Assembly: GCA_036399495.1 (NCBI GenBank)
Contig: DASWMZ010000059.1
Location: 1 to 64,000, forward strand
DNA: 64,000 nt
Direction of reading: 5' to 3'
DNA from: Paradesertivirga sp036399495
Lineage (GTDB): Bacteria; Bacteroidota; Bacteroidia; Sphingobacteriales; Sphingobacteriaceae
A program made the translations under genes and the position numbers. Positions 51,926-60,712 of this stretch are shown here, one piece after another; the stretch's first letter is position 1; every line of letters begins with the position of its first letter. The notes beneath the pieces were generated by a model, which was not told the origin of the DNA, did not search any database, and saw nothing but the letters and a program-made list of their open reading frames with translations.

Positions 51926-51952
51926 TCCTATAGAATTTGTAGTATAAGTTTG

Positions 51953-51960
51953 CAATATTA
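51953..51960 (-). promoter_or_regulatory. Candidate -7 box for the sulfite reductase operon
   Basis: Minus strand TAATATTG differs at one position from TAnnTTTG and lies next to the dyad at 51962-51978. Confidence 0.3.
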
Positions 51961-51961
51961 C

Positions 51962-51978
51962 GGAAAAAGCATTTTTCC
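51962..51978. promoter_or_regulatory. Perfect dyad upstream of the sulfite reductase gene
   Basis: GGAAAAAgcaTTTTTCC is a perfect 7-bp inverted repeat with a 3-nt spacer, about 37 nt before the start codon. If the -7 box at 51953-51960 is used, the dyad falls between -7 and -33, a classic repressor position. The adjacent Rrf2 gene is a candidate regulator; no binding is shown. Confidence 0.5.
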
Positions 51979-52095
51979 TGAAAATTAAATCTTGCGCAGG
52001 GTGTCAGGAGGTTGTAATACTTGCAGAGAACTTTTACTGTTTGATTTCTTATGAGCGGATTGCTTTTGAGAAAGACAATTTTTCTGGTTGGGATT

Positions 52096-52554
52096 TTAAT
52101 CCTTTTTAACCATCACTCGTAACTCAACCTCTAATCTGTCAAAGTTTTCTTCATTTTTGTCAACTACATAAGGCTTAATCTTAGAACATTCTTCAGGGGT
52201 ATCGAAGATTTGTTTAAAAGTTATTTCGGTTCTATCCGAAAATACTTCATCGAAGGTTACAACCACTTGAAAGAGTGGTTTTGAATGGCGTTTCCAGGCA
52301 ATTAAAGAGGGCTTTTCAATTTTTGTAAACTCACATTCATTGGCATAATTCCCTTTATCGGGTCCATGCATAATGAAGCTCCACCTTCCACCCACTCTTA
52401 AATCAAACTCATTAAAAGTATTGGTAAATCCTGCCGGTCCCCACCAGTTTTTTAGATGGTCTGGCTCCGTCCAAGCACGATAGGCGAGTTCCTTTGATGT
52501 GTTAATAATTCTAGTAGTTACGATTTCGCAGTCGGGGTTTATCGTATGAACCAT
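52096..52554 (-). CDS. SRPBCC (AHSA1-like) domain protein
   Basis: The 152-aa protein has the AHSA1/START fold pattern: INTSKELAYRAWTEPDHLKNWWGPAGF, then LRVGGRWSFIMHGPDKGNY and EITFKQIF. These small domain proteins bind hydrophobic ligands; the actual ligand is unknown. It starts 12 bp after the stop of the membrane protein gene, so it is probably the last gene of the tilS transcript. Confidence 0.85.
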   Translation of the reverse strand: MVHTINPDCEIVTTRIINTSKELAYRAWTEPDHLKNWWGPAGFTNTFNEFDLRVGGRWSFIMHGPDKGNYANECEFTKIEKPSLIAWKRHSKPLFQVVVTFDEVFSDRTEITFKQIFDTPEECSKIKPYVVDKNEENFDRLEVELRVMVKKD

Positions 52555-52566
52555 GGGTCGTGTTTT

Positions 52567-53055
52567 TTAGTGTCGAGTCTCCATTTCCGCCCGTATAGCT
52601 TTCTCAAACTCATCAGGGCATTGGGTGCCGATAATATAAACTAATCCATCGCGATCGGTTAAACTAACAGCATCCCTACCTCCGGCATAAAATCGAATAT
52701 TTCCTTTTTGGTGAAGGTTATAAACCGGATTGTTGAGTAAGTATGAGCTATAAGGCTGTTTCTCGACTTTTACAATACTGTTTAAGTCGATTTTAACCAA
52801 TTTGGTAGTCCAAAGGCCATTTAAAATGATGCTCTTATTTTGAACAATGGTTTTATAATGAACCATAAAGAGCATGCCGATCGAAACGAGTAAGATTGCC
52901 AGACCTACAATCAAAAAAAGTTCGCCGTTCCTATCACGGTTTTCGGTTACAAAGTACGCAGCAAAGGCAAATACAATCATAACGACGCGTATGCTGATGC
53001 GGTTAAAGTCCCGGCCGAGATATTGTTTTTCAGTAAAAGCGGGTTCTGTACTCAT
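52567..53055 (-). CDS. Two-helix membrane protein with PH-like tail
   Basis: The 162-aa protein has two membrane helices (ISIRVVMIVFAFAAYFV, LFLIVGLAILLVSIGML) then a strand-rich part (VVKVEKQPYSSYL-like, IRFYAGGRDAVSLTDRD) that may be a bacterial PH-like domain. I do not recognise it further. Its ATG overlaps the tilS stop as ATGA, which suggests translational coupling. Confidence 0.65.
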   Translation of the reverse strand: MSTEPAFTEKQYLGRDFNRISIRVVMIVFAFAAYFVTENRDRNGELFLIVGLAILLVSIGMLFMVHYKTIVQNKSIILNGLWTTKLVKIDLNSIVKVEKQPYSSYLLNNPVYNLHQKGNIRFYAGGRDAVSLTDRDGLVYIIGTQCPDEFEKAIRAEMETRH

Positions 53056-54392
53056 TTATATTTACTTTTCGAATATAATAAATTTTTAGTGTGGGCAGTA
53101 ATTTTGTACCGGTCGTCGGTTCGATAGCCAACTACCCATAAAATATCACCGTTTCCGTTTTCCAAAATTCCAATCTTGTTTTTTTCAGTAAGTGGGACTT
53201 TCAAACTTGTAAAGAAGTCGCTTAACTTTCTCTTCCCCTTCATCCCGTAAGGATAAAAATAATCGCCTTTAGACCAATGACGTAGTTTTAAAGGAAATTG
53301 TAACAGTTCGCTGTCAAAAAAAGCCTGATCAGTGCTGCCGACAATTTCCACTTCATTAATATCTCTTTCAGCAATTATTAGTCTTAGATTGTTCCACATA
53401 CTAATTGTTTCACCCTGTTGTATTAAAGTTTCATCATCAGTGGCCCTCATTATTTTATTAAGGATAAGAGATTTCCTGTCCAGCAACAAACGATGTGTTG
53501 GCGATTCAAACACCTTTCCGGGCTGACCGTCCCATACGCTAGTTAGATCCCTCAATACCGTTTCAGAGAAATTGTATGGTTTGAACAACGTATATAATTG
53601 AAGCATTTGTGGATCTAATTTTTTAAGATCGTCGAGCTTAATCCTAATGTTACCATCATCGGCCAATTGAAAAAGGTCATTTCTAAGAGCTTCTATTCGG
53701 ATGTTTAGAAAGTCTTCAAGTTCTTTAAACCTCAGGCTGTTTTTTTCAAAGGTATCTTCGAGATTGGGATTTAATTCTTTGAGTATGGGGATAACCTCCA
53801 GTCGCAATTTATTCCTGGCATATTTCGTGGAGCGGTTTGAACTGTCTTCCCGAAAGGGAAGCTGGCAATCAGCAATAATGCTATCAATTTCTTGTCGGTT
53901 CAAGAATAAAATGGGCCGAATAAGATTATCTCTTTTCGGCAAAATTCCATGTAATCCGGCAATTCCGGTGCCCCGCACAAGGTTTAGTAAAATCGTTTCG
54001 GTAGTATCACTTTGGTGGTGTGCTAACGCGATGTAATCATAATCAAACTTATTCCTAATCGATTCAAACCAGTTATAGCGCAAATCTCTTGCCGCCATTT
54101 GAATTGATATTTTTTGATCGAGTGCGACTCTTTGAGTATCAAAAGTGGTATTATGGAATGAAACATTCAACTCAAGCGAAAGCTTTTCAACAAACCATTC
54201 GTCCTCTTCTGATTCATCGCCACGCAACTTGAAATTGCAATGTGCAATACCAAAATTAAAACCGGCGTCGTTAAATAAATGCGCCATTAAAACAGAATCT
54301 TTCCCACCACTTACTGCAAGCAGCACTTTTTCAGAAGGATTAAATAGCTTGTGAAGCGCAATGAAAGATTTAAATCTGTCTACCGGAAGCAT
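53052..54392 (-). CDS. tilS: tRNA(Ile)-lysidine synthetase
   Basis: TilS adds lysine to the wobble C of tRNA-Ile so it reads AUA. The 446-aa protein has the PP-loop SGGKDS (28-33) in LLAVSGGKDSVLMAHL, IAHCNFKLRGDESEEDE, HHQSDTTETILLNL and GLHGILPKRDNLIRPIL. A C-terminal TilS domain follows (KGDYFYPYGMKGKRKLSDF, NKIGILENGNGDILWVVG). The ATG at 54390-54392 is preceded at 3 nt by TAATTTTG, so the mRNA may be leaderless. Confidence 0.95.
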   Translation of the reverse strand: MLPVDRFKSFIALHKLFNPSEKVLLAVSGGKDSVLMAHLFNDAGFNFGIAHCNFKLRGDESEEDEWFVEKLSLELNVSFHNTTFDTQRVALDQKISIQMAARDLRYNWFESIRNKFDYDYIALAHHQSDTTETILLNLVRGTGIAGLHGILPKRDNLIRPILFLNRQEIDSIIADCQLPFREDSSNRSTKYARNKLRLEVIPILKELNPNLEDTFEKNSLRFKELEDFLNIRIEALRNDLFQLADDGNIRIKLDDLKKLDPQMLQLYTLFKPYNFSETVLRDLTSVWDGQPGKVFESPTHRLLLDRKSLILNKIMRATDDETLIQQGETISMWNNLRLIIAERDINEVEIVGSTDQAFFDSELLQFPLKLRHWSKGDYFYPYGMKGKRKLSDFFTSLKVPLTEKNKIGILENGNGDILWVVGYRTDDRYKITAHTKNLLYSKSKYK

Positions 54393-54395
54393 GTT

Positions 54396-54403
54396 CAAAA
54401 TTA
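54396..54403 (-). promoter_or_regulatory. Promoter box abutting tilS start
   Basis: Minus strand TAATTTTG, then AAC and the ATG. The -7 match to TAnnTTTG is exact. The transcript should begin at or very near the start codon. No -33 is obvious. Confidence 0.55.
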
Positions 54404-54473
54404 TCTAAATATCCTGTATTCCGGCTTAACATAGTTTAACTAAGCCGAATGTGGTTTAGATGCTTTTAAAAAC

Positions 54474-54481
54474 TAATTTTG
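54474..54481 (+). promoter_or_regulatory. Promoter box abutting the OstA-like gene
   Basis: TAATTTTG followed by CAGC and GTG, mirroring the tilS box 70 bp away. It predicts a leaderless transcript from a GTG start. Confidence 0.5.
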
Positions 54482-54485
54482 CAGC

Positions 54486-56468
54486 GTGAAGAAATTATTT
54501 TTTCTTTTATTACTGATACTTATTACCGGGGCTGCATCTGCACAAAGTATTGTGCAATTAATCCAGTCCACATCACTATCACCTGGTAAAACCGGATTGT
54601 ATGTTACGAAGCCAATATTCGCACAGGACGGAACGACATTATCTGCGGACAGCGCCTACTTCAATAATGCTGCAAACGCTTTTGATGCTTTTGGAAATGT
54701 AGTTATTACTCAAAGCGACGGTACAATTGTGTACTCGGATGTCTTGAATTATAACGGTAATACCAAACTGGCGTTACTAACCGGCAATGTACGTTTAGTA
54801 GACAAAGCCTCCACGCTTACCACCAACTATCTTACTTATAATCTGGGTACAAAAATTGGCGCCTACACGGGCGGCGGCCAGATCAATAACCCACCAACTT
54901 TAATCACCAGCAAAAACGGCTACTATTTTGGCACCACCAGCGATGCCTATTTTCGATATAATGTAGTCGTTACCACACCCGATGTATTAATGAAGACCGA
55001 CACATTAAAGTATAACTCGATAAGTAAAGTAGCCTACTTTTATGGCCCCACCAATATTTTAAACAAGAGCGATAAATCAAACTTGTATACCGAAAACGGA
55101 AGTTATAATACTGCTTCGGATAAGGCATGGTTTGGTAAGAGAAATTTGTATACTGATGGAACCAAATCTTTAAAAGGAGATAGTTTGTTTTACGATGGGA
55201 ACGCTGGTTTCGGAAAAGCAATCAGGAATGTGACCTTTATTGATACAGAACAAAAAACAGTTTTAAAAGGCAATCTTGGGACTTATCGAAAACTTGATGA
55301 GAGCGCTTTAATGACAGGGAGCGCCTATATAACTATGCCGACAGAAACAGATTCGGGGAGAGTGGATACTATATGGATGACAGCCGATACCCTGCTTACT
55401 AAGCTGATCTTTTTGAGAAATCTGGTACCCCTTGAGGGTAAAAAAATAAAATCGGATGCGGAAGTTGTTGAAGAGGAAGCTGCTGTTATTATTGAGGGTC
55501 AGGCACCGGAACCTGTTTCACCAAAAAGTGGATCGGCAACAACAACTGAACAATTAACAACTAGTACAGTTGCAACCCAAGATACAAGTTTAAAAAAGGA
55601 AGATACAAAACCACCTAAGCGAAGATTATTTGGTTTAAGAAAGCCAAAAAAAATAAAGGAACCAGATTTGCCCGACAGTACGATAGTGAAGAAAGTTATT
55701 CCTAATGATGCATTGGTAGTTAAGGCTAAACGCGACAGTATCTCAAACTCCAAAACTGATTCTTTAAAGAGTGTTGCAAAAGCTTTGAAAAATGTTCCCT
55801 TAGATACCACGCGAACCCGAATTGTGCTGGCCTATCATAAAGTGAAAATCTTCAAGTCGGATTTGCAATCAAAGTCAGATTCCGCTTTTTATAGTTATTC
55901 AGATTCAACCATTCGTTGTTTTAAAGACCCGATAATCTGGACTCAGGGTTCCCAGCTTTCTGCTGATACAATATTCTTACAGCTGAAAAATCGAAAACTG
56001 GATAATATGCAGCTGAAGAAAGATGGGTTTATCGTGAGCACAGAAAATGATTCACTAAAATTTAATCAGGTAAAAGGTAAAATGATGACCGGTCTGTTTA
56101 ATAACAGTAAACTTTACCGAATGCTGGTTGACGGTAACGCTGAAAGTATTTATTACACCCTGGAAGATAGTATTTATTCGGGCTTCAATCGAACTCTTAG
56201 CGGTCGAATGCGGCTGGACTTTGGCGATAATAAACTCAAAGACGTAATGCTGGTACGCAAAGCGGAGGGCGAGTATTACCCGATAGAAAAGGTACCGAAA
56301 GACAAAGATACGCTGGAGGGATTTATCTGGAAACCAAAGGAACGGCCGGCATCGAAGGAAGAAATTATCCCATCGTTGAGAAAAGCGAAAAAGCCTGCTT
56401 CTAATCAAAAAAAAGCTTCGATACCTGAGAAGAAGGCAGTTGTGGCGGAAAAGCCAAAAGCTAAATAA
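54486..56468 (+). CDS. OstA/LptA-like protein
   Basis: The 660-aa protein is a Bacteroidota OstA-like protein, probably part of the LPS transport bridge. The GTG start gives a signal peptide MKKLFFLLLLILITGAASAQ. The N-terminal ~280 residues repeat beta-strand motifs (LSADSAYFNNAANAFDAFGNV, KLALLTGNVRLVDKASTL). A low-complexity middle (EVVEEEAAVIIEGQ, KRRLFGLRKPKKIK) leads to a second OstA-like part (KVKIFKSDLQSKSDSAFYS, LEDSIYSGFNRTLSGRM). The tail is Lys/Pro/Ala rich. Confidence 0.88.
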   Translation: MKKLFFLLLLILITGAASAQSIVQLIQSTSLSPGKTGLYVTKPIFAQDGTTLSADSAYFNNAANAFDAFGNVVITQSDGTIVYSDVLNYNGNTKLALLTGNVRLVDKASTLTTNYLTYNLGTKIGAYTGGGQINNPPTLITSKNGYYFGTTSDAYFRYNVVVTTPDVLMKTDTLKYNSISKVAYFYGPTNILNKSDKSNLYTENGSYNTASDKAWFGKRNLYTDGTKSLKGDSLFYDGNAGFGKAIRNVTFIDTEQKTVLKGNLGTYRKLDESALMTGSAYITMPTETDSGRVDTIWMTADTLLTKLIFLRNLVPLEGKKIKSDAEVVEEEAAVIIEGQAPEPVSPKSGSATTTEQLTTSTVATQDTSLKKEDTKPPKRRLFGLRKPKKIKEPDLPDSTIVKKVIPNDALVVKAKRDSISNSKTDSLKSVAKALKNVPLDTTRTRIVLAYHKVKIFKSDLQSKSDSAFYSYSDSTIRCFKDPIIWTQGSQLSADTIFLQLKNRKLDNMQLKKDGFIVSTENDSLKFNQVKGKMMTGLFNNSKLYRMLVDGNAESIYYTLEDSIYSGFNRTLSGRMRLDFGDNKLKDVMLVRKAEGEYYPIEKVPKDKDTLEGFIWKPKERPASKEEIIPSLRKAKKPASNQKKASIPEKKAVVAEKPKAK

Positions 56469-56483
56469 TTCTCAATTAGAAGA

Positions 56484-57059
56484 TTAAATTTTTTTTAAGA
56501 AATCCACCATTTTGGTCATTGCCCTTCCACGATGACTAATGCTGTTTTTCTCATCCGAAGTCATCTCCGAAAAAGTCACATCATATCCCTGTGGTATAAA
56601 AATTGGATCGTAGCCAAAACCCGATTTTCCTGAGCGTTGGTGTGCAATAGCTCCTTCTACTTCACCTTCGAAGAAATGCTCTCTGCCCCCCATAATTAAG
56701 GAGATAACACACCGAAATCGAGCATTACGATTAGGACTATCGCGCAGCTTATCCAGAACAAGTTGCAAATTTGTCTCAGAGTCACGTGAACCCGAGTAAT
56801 GTGCAGAGTAAACCCCTGGCTCGCCATTTAGTCCGTCTACCTCCAAACCCGAATCATCCGAAAAGCAATCAACCTGAAAACGACGAAAAATATAATGGCT
56901 TTTTTGGGTAGCGTTCTCCTGGAAAGTTGATCCCGTTTCCGGGATATCTGCCTCGCAGCCAATGTCTTTTAAACTTTTCAGTTGAAATTCATCGCCAATC
57001 ATAGCTTGAACTTCTTCCAGCTTGTGCTGATTGTTAGTGGCGAAAACGAGGTATTTCAT
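56484..57059 (-). CDS. rdgB: XTP/dITP diphosphatase (RdgB/HAM1)
   Basis: RdgB hydrolyses dITP and XTP to keep them out of DNA. The 191-aa protein has VFATNNQHKLEEV at the start, then FSDDSGLEVDGLNGEPGVYSA, GYDPIFIPQGYDVTFSEM and SHRGRAMTKM, all family motifs. It is 47 bp downstream of the hypothetical 57107-57616 gene and likely co-transcribed. It converges with the OstA-like gene across 15 bp. Confidence 0.95.
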   Translation of the reverse strand: MKYLVFATNNQHKLEEVQAMIGDEFQLKSLKDIGCEADIPETGSTFQENATQKSHYIFRRFQVDCFSDDSGLEVDGLNGEPGVYSAHYSGSRDSETNLQLVLDKLRDSPNRNARFRCVISLIMGGREHFFEGEVEGAIAHQRSGKSGFGYDPIFIPQGYDVTFSEMTSDEKNSISHRGRAMTKMVDFLKKI

Positions 57060-57106
57060 AATGAAGAATAGGGAAGGAGTGAAGGATTCGATGAATATAA
57101 GAACGG

Positions 57107-57616
57107 TTAGAGTTTTTTCATCTCATCCCAAAAGGTTCTTTTCTTATCCGTATTTGCGGCCATTTCGGCGAAGCTAAAAGTTGCAAGGACTTTGGTGTTT
57201 TGATGCTTAATTATTTGGTTCGACTGTACCCCATCTAGCTTTATTTGTGCTGGATTAATTCCAAAGAGAACTAACGAGCTACACACAAAGAAGTTTTTTA
57301 ATTCCTCGAATGATGCGGTTGGATGTTTGGCCAGATTGACAATTGCAACATCTTTTAGCTCTTGCTTTTTAGCCTTTAGAATATTTAACAGTGTTTCTAA
57401 CTCTTTCGGATTGATGATTGGATGTTGCTGATCATTCACAAGAAGCAAAATGTATTTGTTGTTTTCGCCAAGATATTCGAAAAATGCCGGCTCCTGCTTG
57501 GCAGCCTCAGGGACTATAATTTCCACTAAGCTTTCAACTTCTTCCTGAATGCTATATAAATCCTCAGTCATTAAGAAAGACAAGGCAAGCGGATTTGATG
57601 CTTTAAGTGCGTCCAT
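57107..57616 (-). CDS. Uncharacterised protein, possibly psi-like
   Basis: The 169-aa protein has a compact alpha/beta pattern: KYILLLVNDQQHPIINPKEL, ETLLNILKAKKQELKDVAIV, CSSLVLFGINPAQIKLDG. Its last part, FSFAEMAANTDKKRTFWDEM, resembles the LxxLxxxxxxKRxLW-type ending of DNA polymerase III psi subunits, and VLNDQ... strand 1 also fits. This is a weak pattern match from memory. It is otherwise a conserved hypothetical of Bacteroidota. A promoter box sits 4 nt before its ATG. Confidence 0.6.
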   Translation of the reverse strand: MDALKASNPLALSFLMTEDLYSIQEEVESLVEIIVPEAAKQEPAFFEYLGENNKYILLLVNDQQHPIINPKELETLLNILKAKKQELKDVAIVNLAKHPTASFEELKNFFVCSSLVLFGINPAQIKLDGVQSNQIIKHQNTKVLATFSFAEMAANTDKKRTFWDEMKKL

Positions 57617-57620
57617 GCTT

Positions 57621-57628
57621 CAAAATTA
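57621..57628 (-). promoter_or_regulatory. Promoter box abutting the 57107-57616 gene
   Basis: Minus strand TAATTTTG followed by AAGC and the ATG at 57614-57616. A leaderless transcript covering this gene and rdgB is expected. Confidence 0.55.
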
Positions 57629-57722
57629 ATTGTTTCTGTTAAAAATAGTTAAAACAAATCATCGTTACTATTAGAGTCTTAATTTGAGTTACCTTTACAG
57701 AGAATACTTATTTGATTATTTG

Positions 57723-57752
57723 TTGATTAATAGATTATATCTGATATTTTTG
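57723..57752 (+). promoter_or_regulatory. Promoter of the PPIase-moxR pair
   Basis: TTG at 57723-57725, a 19-nt gap, then TATTTTTG at 57745-57752, a full -33/-7 pair. The leader before the ATG at 57828 is about 70 nt. Confidence 0.6.
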
Positions 57753-57827
57753 CGCCAGTCTGGTGTTAATTAATACTCAAAGCCAAGCTTTTTCATAGAT
57801 CATCGTGGTCTTAACTTAACATAAACA

Positions 57828-59177
57828 ATGAAATTTTTCTTAAGTCTTATATTCCTAGTTCTTGCCACAATAAATCCTCTTTTTGCTCAAAATACTGTTA
57901 TAAACAAGATCGTGGCAGTTGTTGGCGATAACATAATTTTACAGTCGGATGTAGACAGAGATTACTCGAATTATATTTTACAAGGTAATCCGGAAAACCC
58001 GGAAGTAAAATGTCAGATTGTTCAGCAAGCACTTACACAAAAGCTTTTATCGCAACAGGCAGTAATCGATTCAATAGTAGTAACTGATGATGAGGTTACC
58101 AATGAGGCTGACCGAAGGATGCGTGCTTTGATACAGCGGGCTGGTGGTCAGGAAAAATTGGAAGGATTTTTAAATCGCTCAGTTATTCAATACAAAGATC
58201 AGATTCGCCCCGATATACGGGAACAGCTTGTGGCTAACCGGATGCAAGGTAAAATTACCGAAAACGTGAGTGTAACACCGCTTGAGGTAAAGCGATTTTT
58301 TGAAGCGATTCCAAAAGACAGCCTCGAGAATTTTGATGCCGAAGTCGAAGTAGGAGAAATTATTATGTATCCGAAATTAACAAAAAAGGAAAAGGAGGTA
58401 TATCGAGACAGGGCAGAGGTGTTGCGACTACGCGTAAAAGGAGGCGAAGATTTTGCAACTTTGGCTCGTTTATATTCTGAAGATCCGGGTTCGGCATCTG
58501 AAGGAGGTGACTTAGGCTTCTTTGACCGGACAGTTATGGTAAAAGAATTTACGGCACAGGCTTTTAAATTAAAGCCTGAAGAAGTTTCTGCAGTCTTTGA
58601 GACAGAACATGGTTTTCATATTTTGCAGGTTATAGAACGTCGTGGGGAGCAAGTGCAGGCCCGACATATACTGATTAAAACCGTACCAGGAAAAGAAAGT
58701 CTTGATCGTACTAAAACCGCTATTGATACTCTTTATAAAAATATTGTTGCAAAGAAAATGACTTTTTCTACAGCTGCAGCGCTTTATTCAGACAATAATG
58801 AAACGAAATATAACGGTGGAATGATGTTGAACTCTGAAAATGTTCAAAGCCGGACTACTTTAATTCCTACCAATAAACTCGAACCTGCTGTTTTTTTTAC
58901 AATCGATACCATGAAAGTTGGTGCCTATTCACGTCCTGAGCTTTTTACTGCCAGAGACGGTAAACAAGGTTATCGATTTCTGTATTTGAAATCTAAGACT
59001 GAACCGCATAAGGCGAGCCTGGACTTAGATTTTCCAAAGATCAAGGAAGTTGCTTATCAGGATAAAGTGAATCGTACCTTGAGTGAGTGGTTTGAAAAAA
59101 GAAGGAGTACTACTTACATCAAGTTGGACCCAGAATATCAAACATGTTCAAACATGAAACTTTGGGTTTCTAAATAA
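57828..59177 (+). CDS. SurA-like periplasmic peptidyl-prolyl isomerase
   Basis: The 449-aa protein has a signal peptide (MKFFLSLIFLVLATINPLFAQ) and a SurA N-terminal chaperone region (VINKIVAVVGDNIILQSDVD, LLSQQAVIDSIVVTDDEV). Two parvulin domains follow: EVGEIIMYPKLT with YSEDPGSASEGGDLGFF, and QARHILIKTVP with AAALYSDNNETKYNGGMM. The role is outer-membrane protein folding. It precedes moxR by 10 bp. Confidence 0.92.
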   Translation: MKFFLSLIFLVLATINPLFAQNTVINKIVAVVGDNIILQSDVDRDYSNYILQGNPENPEVKCQIVQQALTQKLLSQQAVIDSIVVTDDEVTNEADRRMRALIQRAGGQEKLEGFLNRSVIQYKDQIRPDIREQLVANRMQGKITENVSVTPLEVKRFFEAIPKDSLENFDAEVEVGEIIMYPKLTKKEKEVYRDRAEVLRLRVKGGEDFATLARLYSEDPGSASEGGDLGFFDRTVMVKEFTAQAFKLKPEEVSAVFETEHGFHILQVIERRGEQVQARHILIKTVPGKESLDRTKTAIDTLYKNIVAKKMTFSTAAALYSDNNETKYNGGMMLNSENVQSRTTLIPTNKLEPAVFFTIDTMKVGAYSRPELFTARDGKQGYRFLYLKSKTEPHKASLDLDFPKIKEVAYQDKVNRTLSEWFEKRRSTTYIKLDPEYQTCSNMKLWVSK

Positions 59178-59187
59178 GCCAAAGCTT

Positions 59188-60153
59188 ATGACTACCTATA
59201 AATCTGACATTGAAGCAGTTGATGCCTTAAGTGCATCTTACAAAAGCATTCGCGATGAAATCGGGAATGTAATCATTGGTCAGGATGACATTGTTAAATC
59301 TGTACTCATTTCCATTTTTAGCAACGGGCATTGCCTTTTAGTCGGAGTTCCGGGATTAGCTAAAACGCTACTGGTGCAAACGGTTTCACAAGTTTTAGAC
59401 CTGTCATATAACCGTGTGCAGTTTACTCCAGATTTAATGCCTTCGGATATTGTAGGATCAGAAATTTTAGGTGAAGATCGCGCATTTAAGTTTATTAAAG
59501 GGCCGGTGTTTTCTAACATTATCCTTGCGGATGAAATAAATCGTACACCTCCGAAGACTCAGGCTGCTTTGCTTGAGGCAATGCAGGAAAAAGTAGTTAC
59601 TGTTGGCGGTAAAACATATCCATTACCACAGCCATTTTTTGTTTTGGCAACTCAAAATCCAATAGAACAGGAGGGAACTTATCCTTTGCCGGAAGCACAA
59701 TTAGACAGGTTTATGTTCAACGTATTCTTGTCTTATCCTTCGTTTAAGGAAGAACTTCAGGTAGTGAAAAATACTACCGCTAACCGTAAAGTTGATCTTA
59801 GAAAAATGCTTAATGCGGAAGAGATCATCTACTTTCAGCAATTAGTTAGAAATATCCCGGTTACGGATAATGTGTTGGAATATGCGGTTGGACTGGCTGC
59901 TAAAACCCGGCCGAATACTGCAACCGCTACAGACGAAGTAAATCGCTTTTTAAGCTGGGGAGCAGGGCCACGAGCATCTCAATATTTGGTTTTAGGCGCA
60001 AAATGCCACGCAGCGATCTCAGGCAAATATTCTCCGGATATAGAAGATGTTCAAGCAGTAGCCGAACCGATATTACGCCACCGGATCGTTAGAAATTATA
60101 AGGCTGAGGCCGAAGGTATTACGACGGAAGCATTAATCAGGAAGCTTTTTTAA
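59188..60153 (+). CDS. MoxR-family AAA+ ATPase
   Basis: The 321-aa protein has Walker A GVPGLAKTLL (about 53-62), Walker B IILADEINRTPPKTQAALLEAM, FVLATQNPIEQEGTYPLPEAQLDRFMF (sensor 1), and the ASQYLVLGAKCHAAISGKY lid. MoxR ATPases act as chaperones for metal or von Willebrand proteins, commonly next to DUF58 genes, which are not here. It likely shares the PPIase transcript. Confidence 0.94.
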   Translation: MTTYKSDIEAVDALSASYKSIRDEIGNVIIGQDDIVKSVLISIFSNGHCLLVGVPGLAKTLLVQTVSQVLDLSYNRVQFTPDLMPSDIVGSEILGEDRAFKFIKGPVFSNIILADEINRTPPKTQAALLEAMQEKVVTVGGKTYPLPQPFFVLATQNPIEQEGTYPLPEAQLDRFMFNVFLSYPSFKEELQVVKNTTANRKVDLRKMLNAEEIIYFQQLVRNIPVTDNVLEYAVGLAAKTRPNTATATDEVNRFLSWGAGPRASQYLVLGAKCHAAISGKYSPDIEDVQAVAEPILRHRIVRNYKAEAEGITTEALIRKLF

Positions 60154-60712
60154 ATACTTAACGTGATTTTTGGTCCTTTAACTGACTTTAGTGAAGCATT
60201 TGCCAGGCAGGCTTCTTTCTTTTCCTTAGATGAAAAGAAACAAAAATCAAGGCTTTCGAGTCTTGAGCTAAAAGTTCAAAAGAAGGCTGTCTGCAATCCA
60301 AGCCGCAAGTTGAGGTAGTGCTGGCTTGGACTTTCTAATCCGCTTCTCCGGATTGCTTCCCTTCAGCTCATTATGTCTTTCAGCAAGCCTTCTTTTAAAC
60401 TTTCTAAACCATCAATCCTCTGAGGCCACCCTGCTTGATGCATTTGGCGTTTGAACTTCCGTAACAAAGAATCACTAAATAACCTAAGAGCGAGCGGTAG
60501 CCCGAACAAAAAGGCGGCCGAGCATCTTTTTGTTCTTGAACTTTTGGTTCTTTTGTTCAAGACAAAAGAACTAGGCCAACGCCCGGCCAAGAGGACGGCA
60601 AAAGAATCCTCAAGCAGAAACTTTCATAAGTGCTTGCTGTAACCAGATCTAATTTTAATTTCTATTTTGAGTTTAATGCTAATATAAACTACATTATTTG
60701 TCCCTTGATTTT
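60154..60712. repeat. Large nested inverted-repeat element
   Basis: Within this gene-free gap AAAGTTCAAAAGAAGGCT (60271-60288) is nearly the reverse complement of AGCCTTCTTTTAAACTTT (60386-60403; one mismatch in 18). Inside it GCAATCC (60293-60299) pairs with GGATTGC (60350-60356). Outside are hairpins TTCTTTTC/GAAAAGAA (about 60217-60239) and GTTCTTTTGT/ACAAAAGAAC (60547-60571). It looks like a composite extragenic element. Frames of 75 and 63 codons in it are not supported as genes. Confidence 0.65.

Noticed and set aside
60363..60642. Two short frames in the 60.2-60.6 kb repeat
   Set aside because: Both lie in the inverted-repeat element and read low-complexity segments.
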